Of a stretch of DNA of 64,000 bases, positions 54,960-62,269 are shown in pieces. The DNA comes from Hyphomicrobium sp. GTDB taxonomy: Bacteria > Pseudomonadota > Alphaproteobacteria > Rhizobiales > Hyphomicrobiaceae. The stretch is taken from NCBI GenBank assembly GCA_016716675.1, contig JADJVG010000007.1, positions 1 through 64,000 on the forward strand. The letters run 5' to 3'. Below the pieces are notes generated by a model. That model was not told where the DNA came from. It saw only the letters and a program-made list of their open reading frames with translations, and ran no database searches. The position numbers and the translations under genes were made by a program. How positions within the stretch are numbered: position 1 is the first letter of the stretch; every line of letters starts with the position of its first letter.

Positions 54960-56654
54960 TTATTCGCCAAGTTCGAAAACGTTCAGAACCGCGCCTTTGT
55001 TGACGCTGTTCTTGATGTGATCAGGCACGCCCTTGCCGGCCCACAGCGGGAATGCACCGCCGTAACCCGAGACCACGGCGATGTACTGCTTGCCGCCGCT
55101 GCCGAACGAGATGGTACCACCGACGATACCTGACGGCGTGCGGTAGTTCCAAAGTTCCTTGCCCGACGTCTGGTCGAGCGCAACGAGGTTGCCTTCCAGC
55201 GTTCCGACGAACACCAGACCGCCGTCGGTCGTCAGTGCGCTGCCAGCCTGCAGAGGCGATGGGTTCGGCCAGCTCCACGCGACCTTGTTGGTCTTGAGGT
55301 CAACCGCCGTCAGAGCGCCCTTGCCCGGACCCGTCATCTCGCCGCTGGCGCCGAGATACATGGTGCCTTTCTTGTAGGACGTTTCTTCGTGATCCATGGT
55401 CACGCACATATCCATGGTCGGGATGAAGGCCATTGCCGACTTCGGATCGACCGCGAGATGCGCCCAGCCTTTGCCGCCGAAGAACGACGGGCACAGCGTT
55501 GCCTTAACGCCGACGCCTGGGCGCTTGCCCGGCAACACTTCCATCTTGCCTTGCGCGTTGACAGTGCCCCAATCGACGTTCGCAAACGCAACGGCCTGCA
55601 CGAACTTGCCGTTCGTGCGGTCCAGTGTGTACAGGAAGCCATTCTTATGGGCCTGAATGACGCCTTTGACCGGCTTACCATCCTTTTCGAAGTCGATTGT
55701 TACGGCTTCGTTCATCGAGTCCCAGTCCCAGGCGTCGTTCTGGACGTGCTGGAACTGCCAGACTTTCTTGCCGGTGTCGGCATCAAGGGCCAGCAGAGAC
55801 GTCGAACCGACGTTGTCGCCCGGGCGCATCGCTGCGTTCCACGGAGCCGGATTGCCGGTACCCCAGAAGGTCAAGTTCTGCGCCGGGTCATACGTCGCCG
55901 TCAGCCATGACGCTGCACCGCCGTATTTCGTCGAGTCCAGGCCCCACGTGTCGTAGCCTGGTTCACCTGGCTGCGGAACGGTCGAGGTCTTCCAGACTTC
56001 GTTGCCGGTTTCCGTATCGAGTGCCAAGATCTGACCGGTTATGCCGAATTCGCCACCGGCAAATCCAACCATGACCTTGCCCTTCACAATGGTCGGGGCC
56101 ATCGTGATGGTGTAGCCGCTCTTGTAGTCTTCGAGCTTCTTTTCCCAGACGAGCTTGCCGTCCTTGGCATTCAAAGCGATGAGGCGCGCGTCAAGCGTGC
56201 CGAAGAACACCTTGTCGCCGTAGAGCGAGGCGCCCTTGGTGACGCGGCCGCAACATGCGAACTGGTCGATGTCTGCCGGAAGCGTCAACTCGTAGCGCCA
56301 CAGGCGCTTACCGGTCGCGACTTCAACGGCGTCGATATACTGGTGCGAAACTGCCAAAATCATGATGCCGTTGTTGACCACCGGCGTCACTTCCTGGCCA
56401 TCCAGCGATCCCAGCGCAATCTGATAGGCCGGCTTCAACTTGGCAACGTTCTTGGTGGTGATCTGCGACAGCGGGCTATGGCGCTGTGCACCATAGTTGC
56501 GGCCATAGAGCAGCCAATCGTCGGGGTTTTTGTCGGCATTGAGGAGCCGGTCCTCGGTCACGTCTTTCCAATCAAGGGAAAGCGCGGGGACAGACGTGCT
56601 TGCGAAGGTTGCTGCAATCAACGCCGTGCCAAGTAGCAGTCTTTTCGTGGTCAT
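54960..56654 (-). CDS. PQQ-dependent alcohol dehydrogenase with lanthanide-type Asp
   Basis: 564 residues: signal peptide (1-26), then an eight-bladed quinoprotein propeller. The vicinal disulfide is C134-C135 ('FACCGRV'). Expected PQQ-metal residues are Glu202 ('GGEFG'), Asn268 ('GTGNPAPW') and catalytic Asp310 in 'NDAWDWDSMNE'. Asp312, two residues after it, is the extra Asp that marks lanthanide-dependent enzymes; calcium types have Ala there. Substrate (methanol, ethanol or other) is uncertain, as it is not a canonical XoxF sequence. GAGGAG precedes ATG 56654. First gene of an operon with the binding-protein/cytochrome fusion and the propeller. Confidence 0.9.
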   Translation of the reverse strand: MTTKRLLLGTALIAATFASTSVPALSLDWKDVTEDRLLNADKNPDDWLLYGRNYGAQRHSPLSQITTKNVAKLKPAYQIALGSLDGQEVTPVVNNGIMILAVSHQYIDAVEVATGKRLWRYELTLPADIDQFACCGRVTKGASLYGDKVFFGTLDARLIALNAKDGKLVWEKKLEDYKSGYTITMAPTIVKGKVMVGFAGGEFGITGQILALDTETGNEVWKTSTVPQPGEPGYDTWGLDSTKYGGAASWLTATYDPAQNLTFWGTGNPAPWNAAMRPGDNVGSTSLLALDADTGKKVWQFQHVQNDAWDWDSMNEAVTIDFEKDGKPVKGVIQAHKNGFLYTLDRTNGKFVQAVAFANVDWGTVNAQGKMEVLPGKRPGVGVKATLCPSFFGGKGWAHLAVDPKSAMAFIPTMDMCVTMDHEETSYKKGTMYLGASGEMTGPGKGALTAVDLKTNKVAWSWPNPSPLQAGSALTTDGGLVFVGTLEGNLVALDQTSGKELWNYRTPSGIVGGTISFGSGGKQYIAVVSGYGGAFPLWAGKGVPDHIKNSVNKGAVLNVFELGE

Positions 56655-57069
56655 TCGTTTCCTCCTCAAGCGGCCCATGAAACTGGGCCAGAAACCAGCA
56701 TGCGTCTCGTCGCAAGACCGGCGTGGGAGGGATCGATTTCTCGAAGTTCAAGCAAGTTTCAAAAATACAGAAAGCCGCGCGACGCCGTCGGGTGTCACGC
56801 AATCCATCGGCCAGCGACCTGAAACTTTGAGCCTTGCAACCTTCGCGTCTCCCTTCACGCCACGTGAGCGGCGCAGCTTCGGTTGTCCCGAAGTCTGATG
56901 CCTTCATTAAGCAAGTCATGTGCCAAGGGTTTCGGCCTGCGAAGTCGCGCGAATTCGCCACAGCTCCGTTCGACTGCGCACAGAGCTGCGACAAGCGTCG
57001 CAACATCGCAACATCGGTCGCGACACTCATGCAAACATGTTGCTGTGCGCCATAAGGGACTGCGCGACG
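56655..57069. other. Intergenic region upstream of the PQQ dehydrogenase, with short repeats
   Basis: 415 bp without a supportable gene. It should hold the promoter of the dehydrogenase operon. Near its far end are tandem copies of CGCAACAT (56999-57006 and 57007-57014) and a related dyad GCAAACATGTTGC (57031-57043). These may be protein-binding sites; nothing closer to the gene is clear. Confidence 0.4.
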
Positions 57070-57822
57070 CTAGTCGCCGTCGCGCAACTGGCTCATTTCG
57101 ATGAGGAACTTCTGGCGGAAGGCACGAGCAAAATCATCATAACCCGCAGCCGGCATTAAAAACGCGCCGATCCCGCCGATGACATTTTGTTCGTACCATT
57201 GCTCGAGATCGGCCGCCGTCTCGCCTTCGAGAATGGGCAGGCCATTGATCGTGGCGCCTCCATTGACGAGATCCGTGCGAGACGCTTCCAACAGACCGCC
57301 TGAATTGCAGTTGTCGGAACCATCGCCCGACACATCGATGATCGTCTTTGTGGCCGGTACCGGAAGGCGCACAAGCACTTTATCGGCCACAAAGCGCATC
57401 ATCTTGGCGAGACAGGTGAATTCGCCGTCTTGTTGCGGCAGGGCTCGGACCTTGGCGGCGAGTGCTGTGGCATCCGCCTGCGATTTGACGAGCGTGAACG
57501 GCACCGCAATGCGCGCATGGTCGGCCCACGTCACCACCGAAATCATCACCTGACCGGCCGGGCCGCCAAGGATCGAATTGATGACCTCGCGGTCTTCCAA
57601 CGCTTTGGCGATGCCTTCCAACTGCAGATTAAAACGCTTTTCATTGACCGAACTCGAAACATCAATTGAGACGACAAGGGCCGTATCGACGCCAGAACCT
57701 GAGGGCGTCATTTCTCCGGCAAAAGCCGGCGCGCACGACACAACGAGCAGTGCAGCCAAAAACGCGACGGCTGTCGCAACCAGCTGCCGGACCGCCCGAA
57801 ACTGTCGAAGCACCGTTCTCAT
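57070..57822 (-). CDS. DUF1194 von Willebrand A-like exported protein
   Basis: About 250 residues. A signal peptide (ends near 'CAPAFA') precedes a DUF1194 domain: 'DTALVVSIDVSSSVNEKRF' with a MIDAS-like DxSxS, 'EVINSILGG', 'ISVVTWADHA', 'TKTIIDVSGDGSDN' and 'VNGLPIL'-like end. DUF1194 proteins are frequent in rhizobia with unknown role. Its place between a quinoprotein dehydrogenase and a cytochrome recalls MxaC/MxaL, von Willebrand proteins of the mxa cluster thought to help metal insertion; an analogous role is inference. Start uncertain: the frame is open to 57864. Confidence 0.82.
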   Translation of the reverse strand: MRTVLRQFRAVRQLVATAVAFLAALLVVSCAPAFAGEMTPSGSGVDTALVVSIDVSSSVNEKRFNLQLEGIAKALEDREVINSILGGPAGQVMISVVTWADHARIAVPFTLVKSQADATALAAKVRALPQQDGEFTCLAKMMRFVADKVLVRLPVPATKTIIDVSGDGSDNCNSGGLLEASRTDLVNGGATINGLPILEGETAADLEQWYEQNVIGGIGAFLMPAAGYDDFARAFRQKFLIEMSQLRDGD

Positions 57823-58027
57823 CTCACCGACCGTCGAACCTCTCACTAGGGAAGATCTGCGCACGGCGACCGCAACGGCAGTTCACATTCCTCGCGGGGC
57901 CCTTGAGACGATACTTTTGCCGTCCTTGCAAGCCTACTCGTGCGCCCGACCGGTTACGACGCTCAAGGCTCAGGCGCCAAACAAACTCTGGCGCCTAGCC
58001 GCTTCGCCATGGCCATCCCGATGACGG

Positions 58028-58453
58028 CTATTTCTTGAGCTTTGCCCGGCCCTCTTCGCGCAGATAGGCAATCACTTGCCAGACCTGATCGTCGCTCAGC
58101 ATCCCTTCAAACCCGCCCATGATGGTTCCTGGACGGCCCTTGCGGATGACTTCGTAGGCGAAAGGCACTTCCGAATCCCGGCCGGGCTTGAACATGCCCT
58201 CGACGAGATTAGGCGCGCGCGCGCCGACGCCCTTCGGGCCATGGCAGAACAAACATGTGTTGCCGTAGATCTGGCGCCCGGCTTCAATTGCCGCCGCATC
58301 GCCTTCGAATTTTCCGGCTTCCGGGACAGCCGCCGCATCAGCGGGAGCTTCCTCCGCGCGTGCACCGCTGAATTGTGCCGTACCCTGAAGCATAACCACA
58401 CCCAGCGCGATCACACCCATGCACAGCGTCGCCACTTTCGTTCGTCTCGGCAT
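58028..58453 (-). CDS. Class I c-type cytochrome, likely electron acceptor of the quinoprotein
   Basis: 141 residues with signal peptide (to about residue 33), an Ala/Glu-rich spacer, haem motif 'CLFCH' (67-71) and likely axial Met112 ('TIMGGF'). Size and context fit the XoxG/PedF-type cytochromes that take electrons from PQQ dehydrogenases. GGGAG lies five bases before ATG 58453. It lies behind the terminator of the second dehydrogenase, so it probably has its own promoter or relies on read-through. Confidence 0.88.
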   Translation of the reverse strand: MPRRTKVATLCMGVIALGVVMLQGTAQFSGARAEEAPADAAAVPEAGKFEGDAAAIEAGRQIYGNTCLFCHGPKGVGARAPNLVEGMFKPGRDSEVPFAYEVIRKGRPGTIMGGFEGMLSDDQVWQVIAYLREEGRAKLKK

Positions 58454-58505
58454 CGCAACTCCCAGTCTTATCCGTGTCGATCAACGTTTAGATTGATTGT
58501 CGAAG

Positions 58506-58536
58506 AAAAAGGCCGGCGGATGTTACGCCGCCGGCC
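58506..58536 (-). terminator. Intrinsic terminator after the second PQQ dehydrogenase
   Basis: Perfect 9-bp stem (58511-58519 with 58528-58536), loop of 8, followed on the minus strand by five T then CTTC. It lies 26 bp after the stop of the dehydrogenase at 58563. Confidence 0.9.
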
Positions 58537-58562
58537 CATTGATGTCCTAGCGCCCGCAGATT

Positions 58563-60284
58563 TTATTTATGCAGACCGAACACGTACATGCCGCCACCCT
58601 GGGTGTGCGTCTTGAACCAGTCGCCGTACACCAGCGGCCAGAGGCTGCCGCCGCCCGGACCAACGAGAATGGCCACGTACTGCTTGCCATCGACCATGAA
58701 TGTCGTCGGGCTGGAGTGAACGCCTGAGCCGACATTGTACTGCCACAGCGTTTCGCCGGTTTCGTCGTTGATGGCGCGGAAGATACCTTCAGCGTCGCCG
58801 TTGAACACGAGGCCGCCGGCAGTTGCCAGCATGCCGCCTGTTGCAGGCGTGTTGAGGGTATGCGTCCAGGCCAGTTCGCCGGTGGTGCCGTCGAAGGCTT
58901 TGATGAAGCCGTTGCCGGGGTTCATGCGCAGCGTTTTCGTGCCGAGGAACCACTGTCCCGGCTTGAATTCCTGCTTCTTGGCCCACAGGTCCATCGACTC
59001 GTTACGGCCAGGAACGTAGATGTAGCCTGTACGTTTCGAGTACGCGGCCGGCACCCACTCCTTGCCGCCGTCAAGGATCGGCGCGATATCCTTCGTTTCC
59101 TTGTCGTAGTTCGGCACCTTGTCCGGGTTGACCTTCGGACGGCAATTCTCGCCGAAGCCGGTCACCCAGTTCGCGCGCTGCATCGGCACAACCCAGTTGC
59201 ACTTGAAGTTCGTGCGGTCGATCGAATAGAGATGACCGTTACGATCGGCGTGCAGCCAGGATTTACGCTTCTGCTTGTCAGTGATGATGATGGATTCGTT
59301 GGTGCCATCATAATCCCAAGCATCGTTCGGCGTGTACTGGAAGTGGCCCTTGATGGCGCCTGTATCGGGATCGATTGCGATCGTCGATCCGGTATAGAGG
59401 TTGTCGCCGGGACGCACGTGCGGATCGAAGTCCGGCACAGGGTTGCCGACGCCCCACAGGATGTAGCCCGTTTCCTTGTCGTAGGAACCCGGCAGCCACG
59501 GAGCGCCGCCCGCCGTCTTCCACGAGTCGTTGCCCCAGGTCTTGGCAATGTCTTCCTTGCCGGTCACCGGAACGGTGTTCGTCTTCCAGGCCTCATTGCC
59601 GGTTTCCGGGTCCATCGCGTAGATGGTGCCGGCGTTGGCGCCAAGGTCGCCGCCCGAGTTGCCGATCAGCAGCTTGCCCTTAACGACCATCGGCATGGAC
59701 GTGAAGATTTCACCCGTCTTGTAATCGCCGAGCTTCTTTTCCCAAACGACTTCGCCGGTCTGGTTGTTCAGCGCCACCATGTGGGTGTCGAGCGTCGCCA
59801 TGTAGACCTTATCGCCATAGGCGATGACGCCGCGGTTTACGCCGCTGCAGCACAGCTTGGGTCCGAGATCGCTCGGCAGTTTGCGCTTGTAGCTCCACAG
59901 AATTTTGCCGGTCGTGCCCTCGAGGGCGAACACTTGGTTCTGGCTCGATGTCACATAGAGTCGGCCGTTAACGGCGGTGACCTGCGAGTCCTGTGCATCG
60001 ATCACGCCGAACGACAGGTTCCACTTCGGAACGAGGTCCGAGATATTCTGCCCGTTGATCTGCCGCAGTGGCGAGTAGCGCGTGCTTTCATAGTCGCGTC
60101 CGTACATCAGCCAGTTGTTGGGGTCCTTATCAGCTTCCAAAAGCATATCGTCAGTCACGTTGTACTGAATATGCTTACCGTCCAGCGTATCGACGCCGAG
60201 ACTGAAAACCTGCGTTGAGACGCCAGCGAGCAACGCCGCCGTAACCCCAACAAACAAGCCCACTTTCTTCGTCACCAAAGCCAT
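58563..60284 (-). CDS. PQQ-dependent alcohol dehydrogenase, lanthanide type, unusual metal ligand
   Basis: 573 residues with a signal peptide (1-28). Quinoprotein features: vicinal C145-C146 ('KLCCSGVNRG'), Asn281 ('GVGNPVPD'), catalytic Asp324 and lanthanide-type Asp326 in 'NDAWDYDGTNE', and tryptophan-docking-type repeats. At the position of the metal-binding Glu (G-x-E-x-G in MxaF/XoxF) it has Asp213 ('SGGDLG'). Compared with the neighbour quinoprotein it is clearly a different subfamily, not canonical XoxF. GGGGAG lies before ATG 60284. It appears monocistronic: an own upstream region and a strong terminator after it. Confidence 0.9.
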   Translation of the reverse strand: MALVTKKVGLFVGVTAALLAGVSTQVFSLGVDTLDGKHIQYNVTDDMLLEADKDPNNWLMYGRDYESTRYSPLRQINGQNISDLVPKWNLSFGVIDAQDSQVTAVNGRLYVTSSQNQVFALEGTTGKILWSYKRKLPSDLGPKLCCSGVNRGVIAYGDKVYMATLDTHMVALNNQTGEVVWEKKLGDYKTGEIFTSMPMVVKGKLLIGNSGGDLGANAGTIYAMDPETGNEAWKTNTVPVTGKEDIAKTWGNDSWKTAGGAPWLPGSYDKETGYILWGVGNPVPDFDPHVRPGDNLYTGSTIAIDPDTGAIKGHFQYTPNDAWDYDGTNESIIITDKQKRKSWLHADRNGHLYSIDRTNFKCNWVVPMQRANWVTGFGENCRPKVNPDKVPNYDKETKDIAPILDGGKEWVPAAYSKRTGYIYVPGRNESMDLWAKKQEFKPGQWFLGTKTLRMNPGNGFIKAFDGTTGELAWTHTLNTPATGGMLATAGGLVFNGDAEGIFRAINDETGETLWQYNVGSGVHSSPTTFMVDGKQYVAILVGPGGGSLWPLVYGDWFKTHTQGGGMYVFGLHK

Positions 60285-60538
60285 AGAGTTTCTCCCCTTT
60301 TCTTTTCTGAGCTTCACTCGAAGGAGGACCTACGCAAACGTCGCGCCGCTTTGGCGATGCAGCCTGTCAATTTTTTTTGCCAACACTTTCATAAGGTGCA
60401 TTGCGATAAACAGTATTGCACAGCACGCAATTCGCATCACACGCCGCATCAATGCGACAATTGTCGCGCGCACAAGAACGCCGCCCTGCGACAGCTGGGC
60501 GGCGTTTGCAGATCGAAGCCTCGCGAACGACGCGAAGC
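60285..60538. other. Intergenic region between lpdA and the second PQQ dehydrogenase
   Basis: 254 bp. It contains the GGGGAG ribosome binding site of the dehydrogenase, a T-rich patch (60367-60380) that may belong to its promoter, and at its far end the lpdA terminator hairpin. No gene seen. Confidence 0.5.
60477..60506 (-). terminator. Probable terminator after lpdA
   Basis: Perfect 10-bp stem (60477-60486 with 60497-60506), 10-base loop, followed on the minus strand by TCTTG. The T-run is weak, but the place, about 33 bp after the lpdA stop, fits. Confidence 0.65.
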
Positions 60539-62005
60539 CTACATGTGGATCGCGCGCCCTTCGGACGATAGCGCACTTTCATGGATCATTTCCGACAACG
60601 TCGGATGCGGGAAGACCGTATGGATGAGGTCCTGATCGCGTGCACCCATTTTCAAAGCCATGGCGAAGCTGTGAATGAGTTCCGTCACCTCCGCACCGAT
60701 CAGGTGGGCGCCCAACAGTTTACCGGTCGCGGCGTCGAAGATCGTCTTTACCAAGCCGTCCGGCTCGCCAAGCGCGATAGACTTGCCGTTGCCGCGATTT
60801 GAAAACCGGCCAATGCGTATATCGATGCCTTTTTCTCGCGCAGCCGCTTCCGTCAAGCCGATCGATGCGATCTGCGGATTGCAGTAGGTGCAGCCGGGAA
60901 TGAGATGCCGCTCGAGTGCGTGCGTATCGAGACCCTTGATCGTCTCGACGCAGATGACGCCTTCATGCTCGGCCTTGTGCGCCAGCATCGGCGGACCCGC
61001 GACATCGCCAATCGCATAGATCCCGGGCACGCTGGTGCGGCCAAAGCCATCAGTCGCCACAACCCCCTTCGGCATGGCGACACCGAGCGCAACCAATCCG
61101 ATATTCTCGACGTTCGCGACCACGCCAACCGCGAGGATCAACTTATCCGCGCGCAGCGTTTCCAACGGAGCATCCCCGCGGGCATAGCTGACGGATACGC
61201 CGTCACTATACGACGCTACGTTCGACACCTGCGCCCCAGTGATAATCTTGATGCCCTGCTTCTCGAACGCCTTGTGGGCGAGTTGCGAAATTTCGGCGTC
61301 CTCGGCGGGCAGAATGCGCGGCAGCGCTTCAACAACAGTCACCTCAGCACCAAGCGTCCGGTAGAACGAGGCGAACTCGATGCCGATCGCACCCGACCCA
61401 ATGACGATCAGCGACTTCGGCATTTCAGCCGGTTTCATGGCTTCGAAATACGTCCAGATGTTTTGCCCATCCGGCGCAATGCCCGGCAGAGTGCGCGGCC
61501 GCGCGCCGGTCGCGATAATGATGTGGTGCGCGCCATAGGTGCCGGCGCCTTTGGCACCGGCGGGCACTGCATGCTGCGGCTCCACCGCTTGCCGCGTTGG
61601 TGCGCTAACCGTCACTTCGCCAGGCGTAGCCGATGCCGGATCCGGCGCTTTCGCGATCAGCGCTTCGCCCCAGATCACGTCGACCTTGTTCTTCTTCAAC
61701 AGGAACGCCACGCCCTTGTTCAATTCGCCCGAGACTTTGCGCGACCGGCCGACGATGTCCTGAATTTTGAAATCGAGCTGTGTATTGGCCGCAAACCCGT
61801 ACTTCTGCGCGGCAGCGGCCAAGTGATGAACTTCAGCCGAGCGCAACAACGCCTTGGTCGGGATGCATCCCCAGTTCAAGCAAATGCCGCCGAGGTGCTC
61901 GCGTTCGACGATCGCAGTTTTCAGTCCGAGTTGTGCCGCGCGGATCGCTGCCACATAGCCGCCGGGGCCGGAGCCGATAATCAGCACATCGTAGATCGTT
62001 TCCAT
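60539..62005 (-). CDS. lpdA: Dihydrolipoyl dehydrogenase (E3)
   Basis: FAD enzyme that reoxidises lipoamide in 2-oxoacid dehydrogenases or the glycine cleavage system. 'YDVLIIGSGPGGYVAAIRAAQLG', redox disulfide 'GGICLNWGCIPTKALL', NAD site 'VIGSGAIGIEFASFYRTLG', 'YAIGDVAGPPMLAHKAEHEG' and the C-terminal active His in 'FPHPTLSEMIHE'. 488 residues, with an extra loop near 'AVEPQHAVPAGAKGAGTYGAHHIIIATG' as in rhizobial E3s. ATG 62005 follows GAGG. No E1/E2 genes are in the window. An intrinsic terminator lies only 34 bases upstream of its start. Confidence 0.95.
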   Translation of the reverse strand: METIYDVLIIGSGPGGYVAAIRAAQLGLKTAIVEREHLGGICLNWGCIPTKALLRSAEVHHLAAAAQKYGFAANTQLDFKIQDIVGRSRKVSGELNKGVAFLLKKNKVDVIWGEALIAKAPDPASATPGEVTVSAPTRQAVEPQHAVPAGAKGAGTYGAHHIIIATGARPRTLPGIAPDGQNIWTYFEAMKPAEMPKSLIVIGSGAIGIEFASFYRTLGAEVTVVEALPRILPAEDAEISQLAHKAFEKQGIKIITGAQVSNVASYSDGVSVSYARGDAPLETLRADKLILAVGVVANVENIGLVALGVAMPKGVVATDGFGRTSVPGIYAIGDVAGPPMLAHKAEHEGVICVETIKGLDTHALERHLIPGCTYCNPQIASIGLTEAAAREKGIDIRIGRFSNRGNGKSIALGEPDGLVKTIFDAATGKLLGAHLIGAEVTELIHSFAMALKMGARDQDLIHTVFPHPTLSEMIHESALSSEGRAIHM

Positions 62006-62038
62006 CGGTCGTATGTCCTCAAAGTTTGGTCGCGGAAT

Positions 62039-62064
62039 AAAAAAAAACCGGCCGAAGCCGGTTT
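62039..62064 (-). terminator. Intrinsic terminator directly upstream of lpdA
   Basis: Minus strand: AAACCGGC, loop TTCG, GCCGGTTT, then T-rich run down to 62039. A strong rho-independent form. It ends the porin transcript or a leader RNA of lpdA. Confidence 0.9.
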
Positions 62065-62242
62065 CAAGTCGTCGGTGGAAAACCGATGCGGCCACCAGAG
62101 CACCGCTCAGCCAACCACCTCACCTAGGGATAATCAGATGAAGTCCCCGAGAGGGTCGTGTGGGGAAACACCAGGCTGCCGAATAGGAGACGGGAAGCAC
62201 CTTCAGCCGGCCTAGTAATTTCCCCACACGTGCGTGGGGGTA
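62039..62242 (-). ncRNA. Candidate structured leader RNA or small RNA upstream of lpdA
   Basis: On the minus strand, between the porin stop and lpdA, several helices can form: CCCCAC/GTGGGG (62240-62223), a 12-bp pair 62230-62219 with 62168-62157, CTTCATCT/AGGTGAGG (about 62145-62120), and a final intrinsic terminator. CGGTTT (62085-62080) can pair with AAACCG (62064-62059), which is the left arm of the terminator. The terminator ends 34 bases before lpdA. This looks like an attenuator or riboswitch-style leader, or a free small RNA. I do not recognise a known family. Confidence 0.4.
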
Positions 62243-62269
62243 ATGAACCCACTTTCTTTAGCGATGCTC

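Noticed and set aside
56572..57030. 152-codon open frame upstream of the first PQQ dehydrogenase
   Set aside because: Overlaps the dehydrogenase start in another frame and has no domain or plausible ribosome binding site.
58860..60218. Open frame of 452 codons antisense to the second PQQ dehydrogenase
   Set aside because: Mirrors codon bias of the real gene; no motif, no ribosome binding site.
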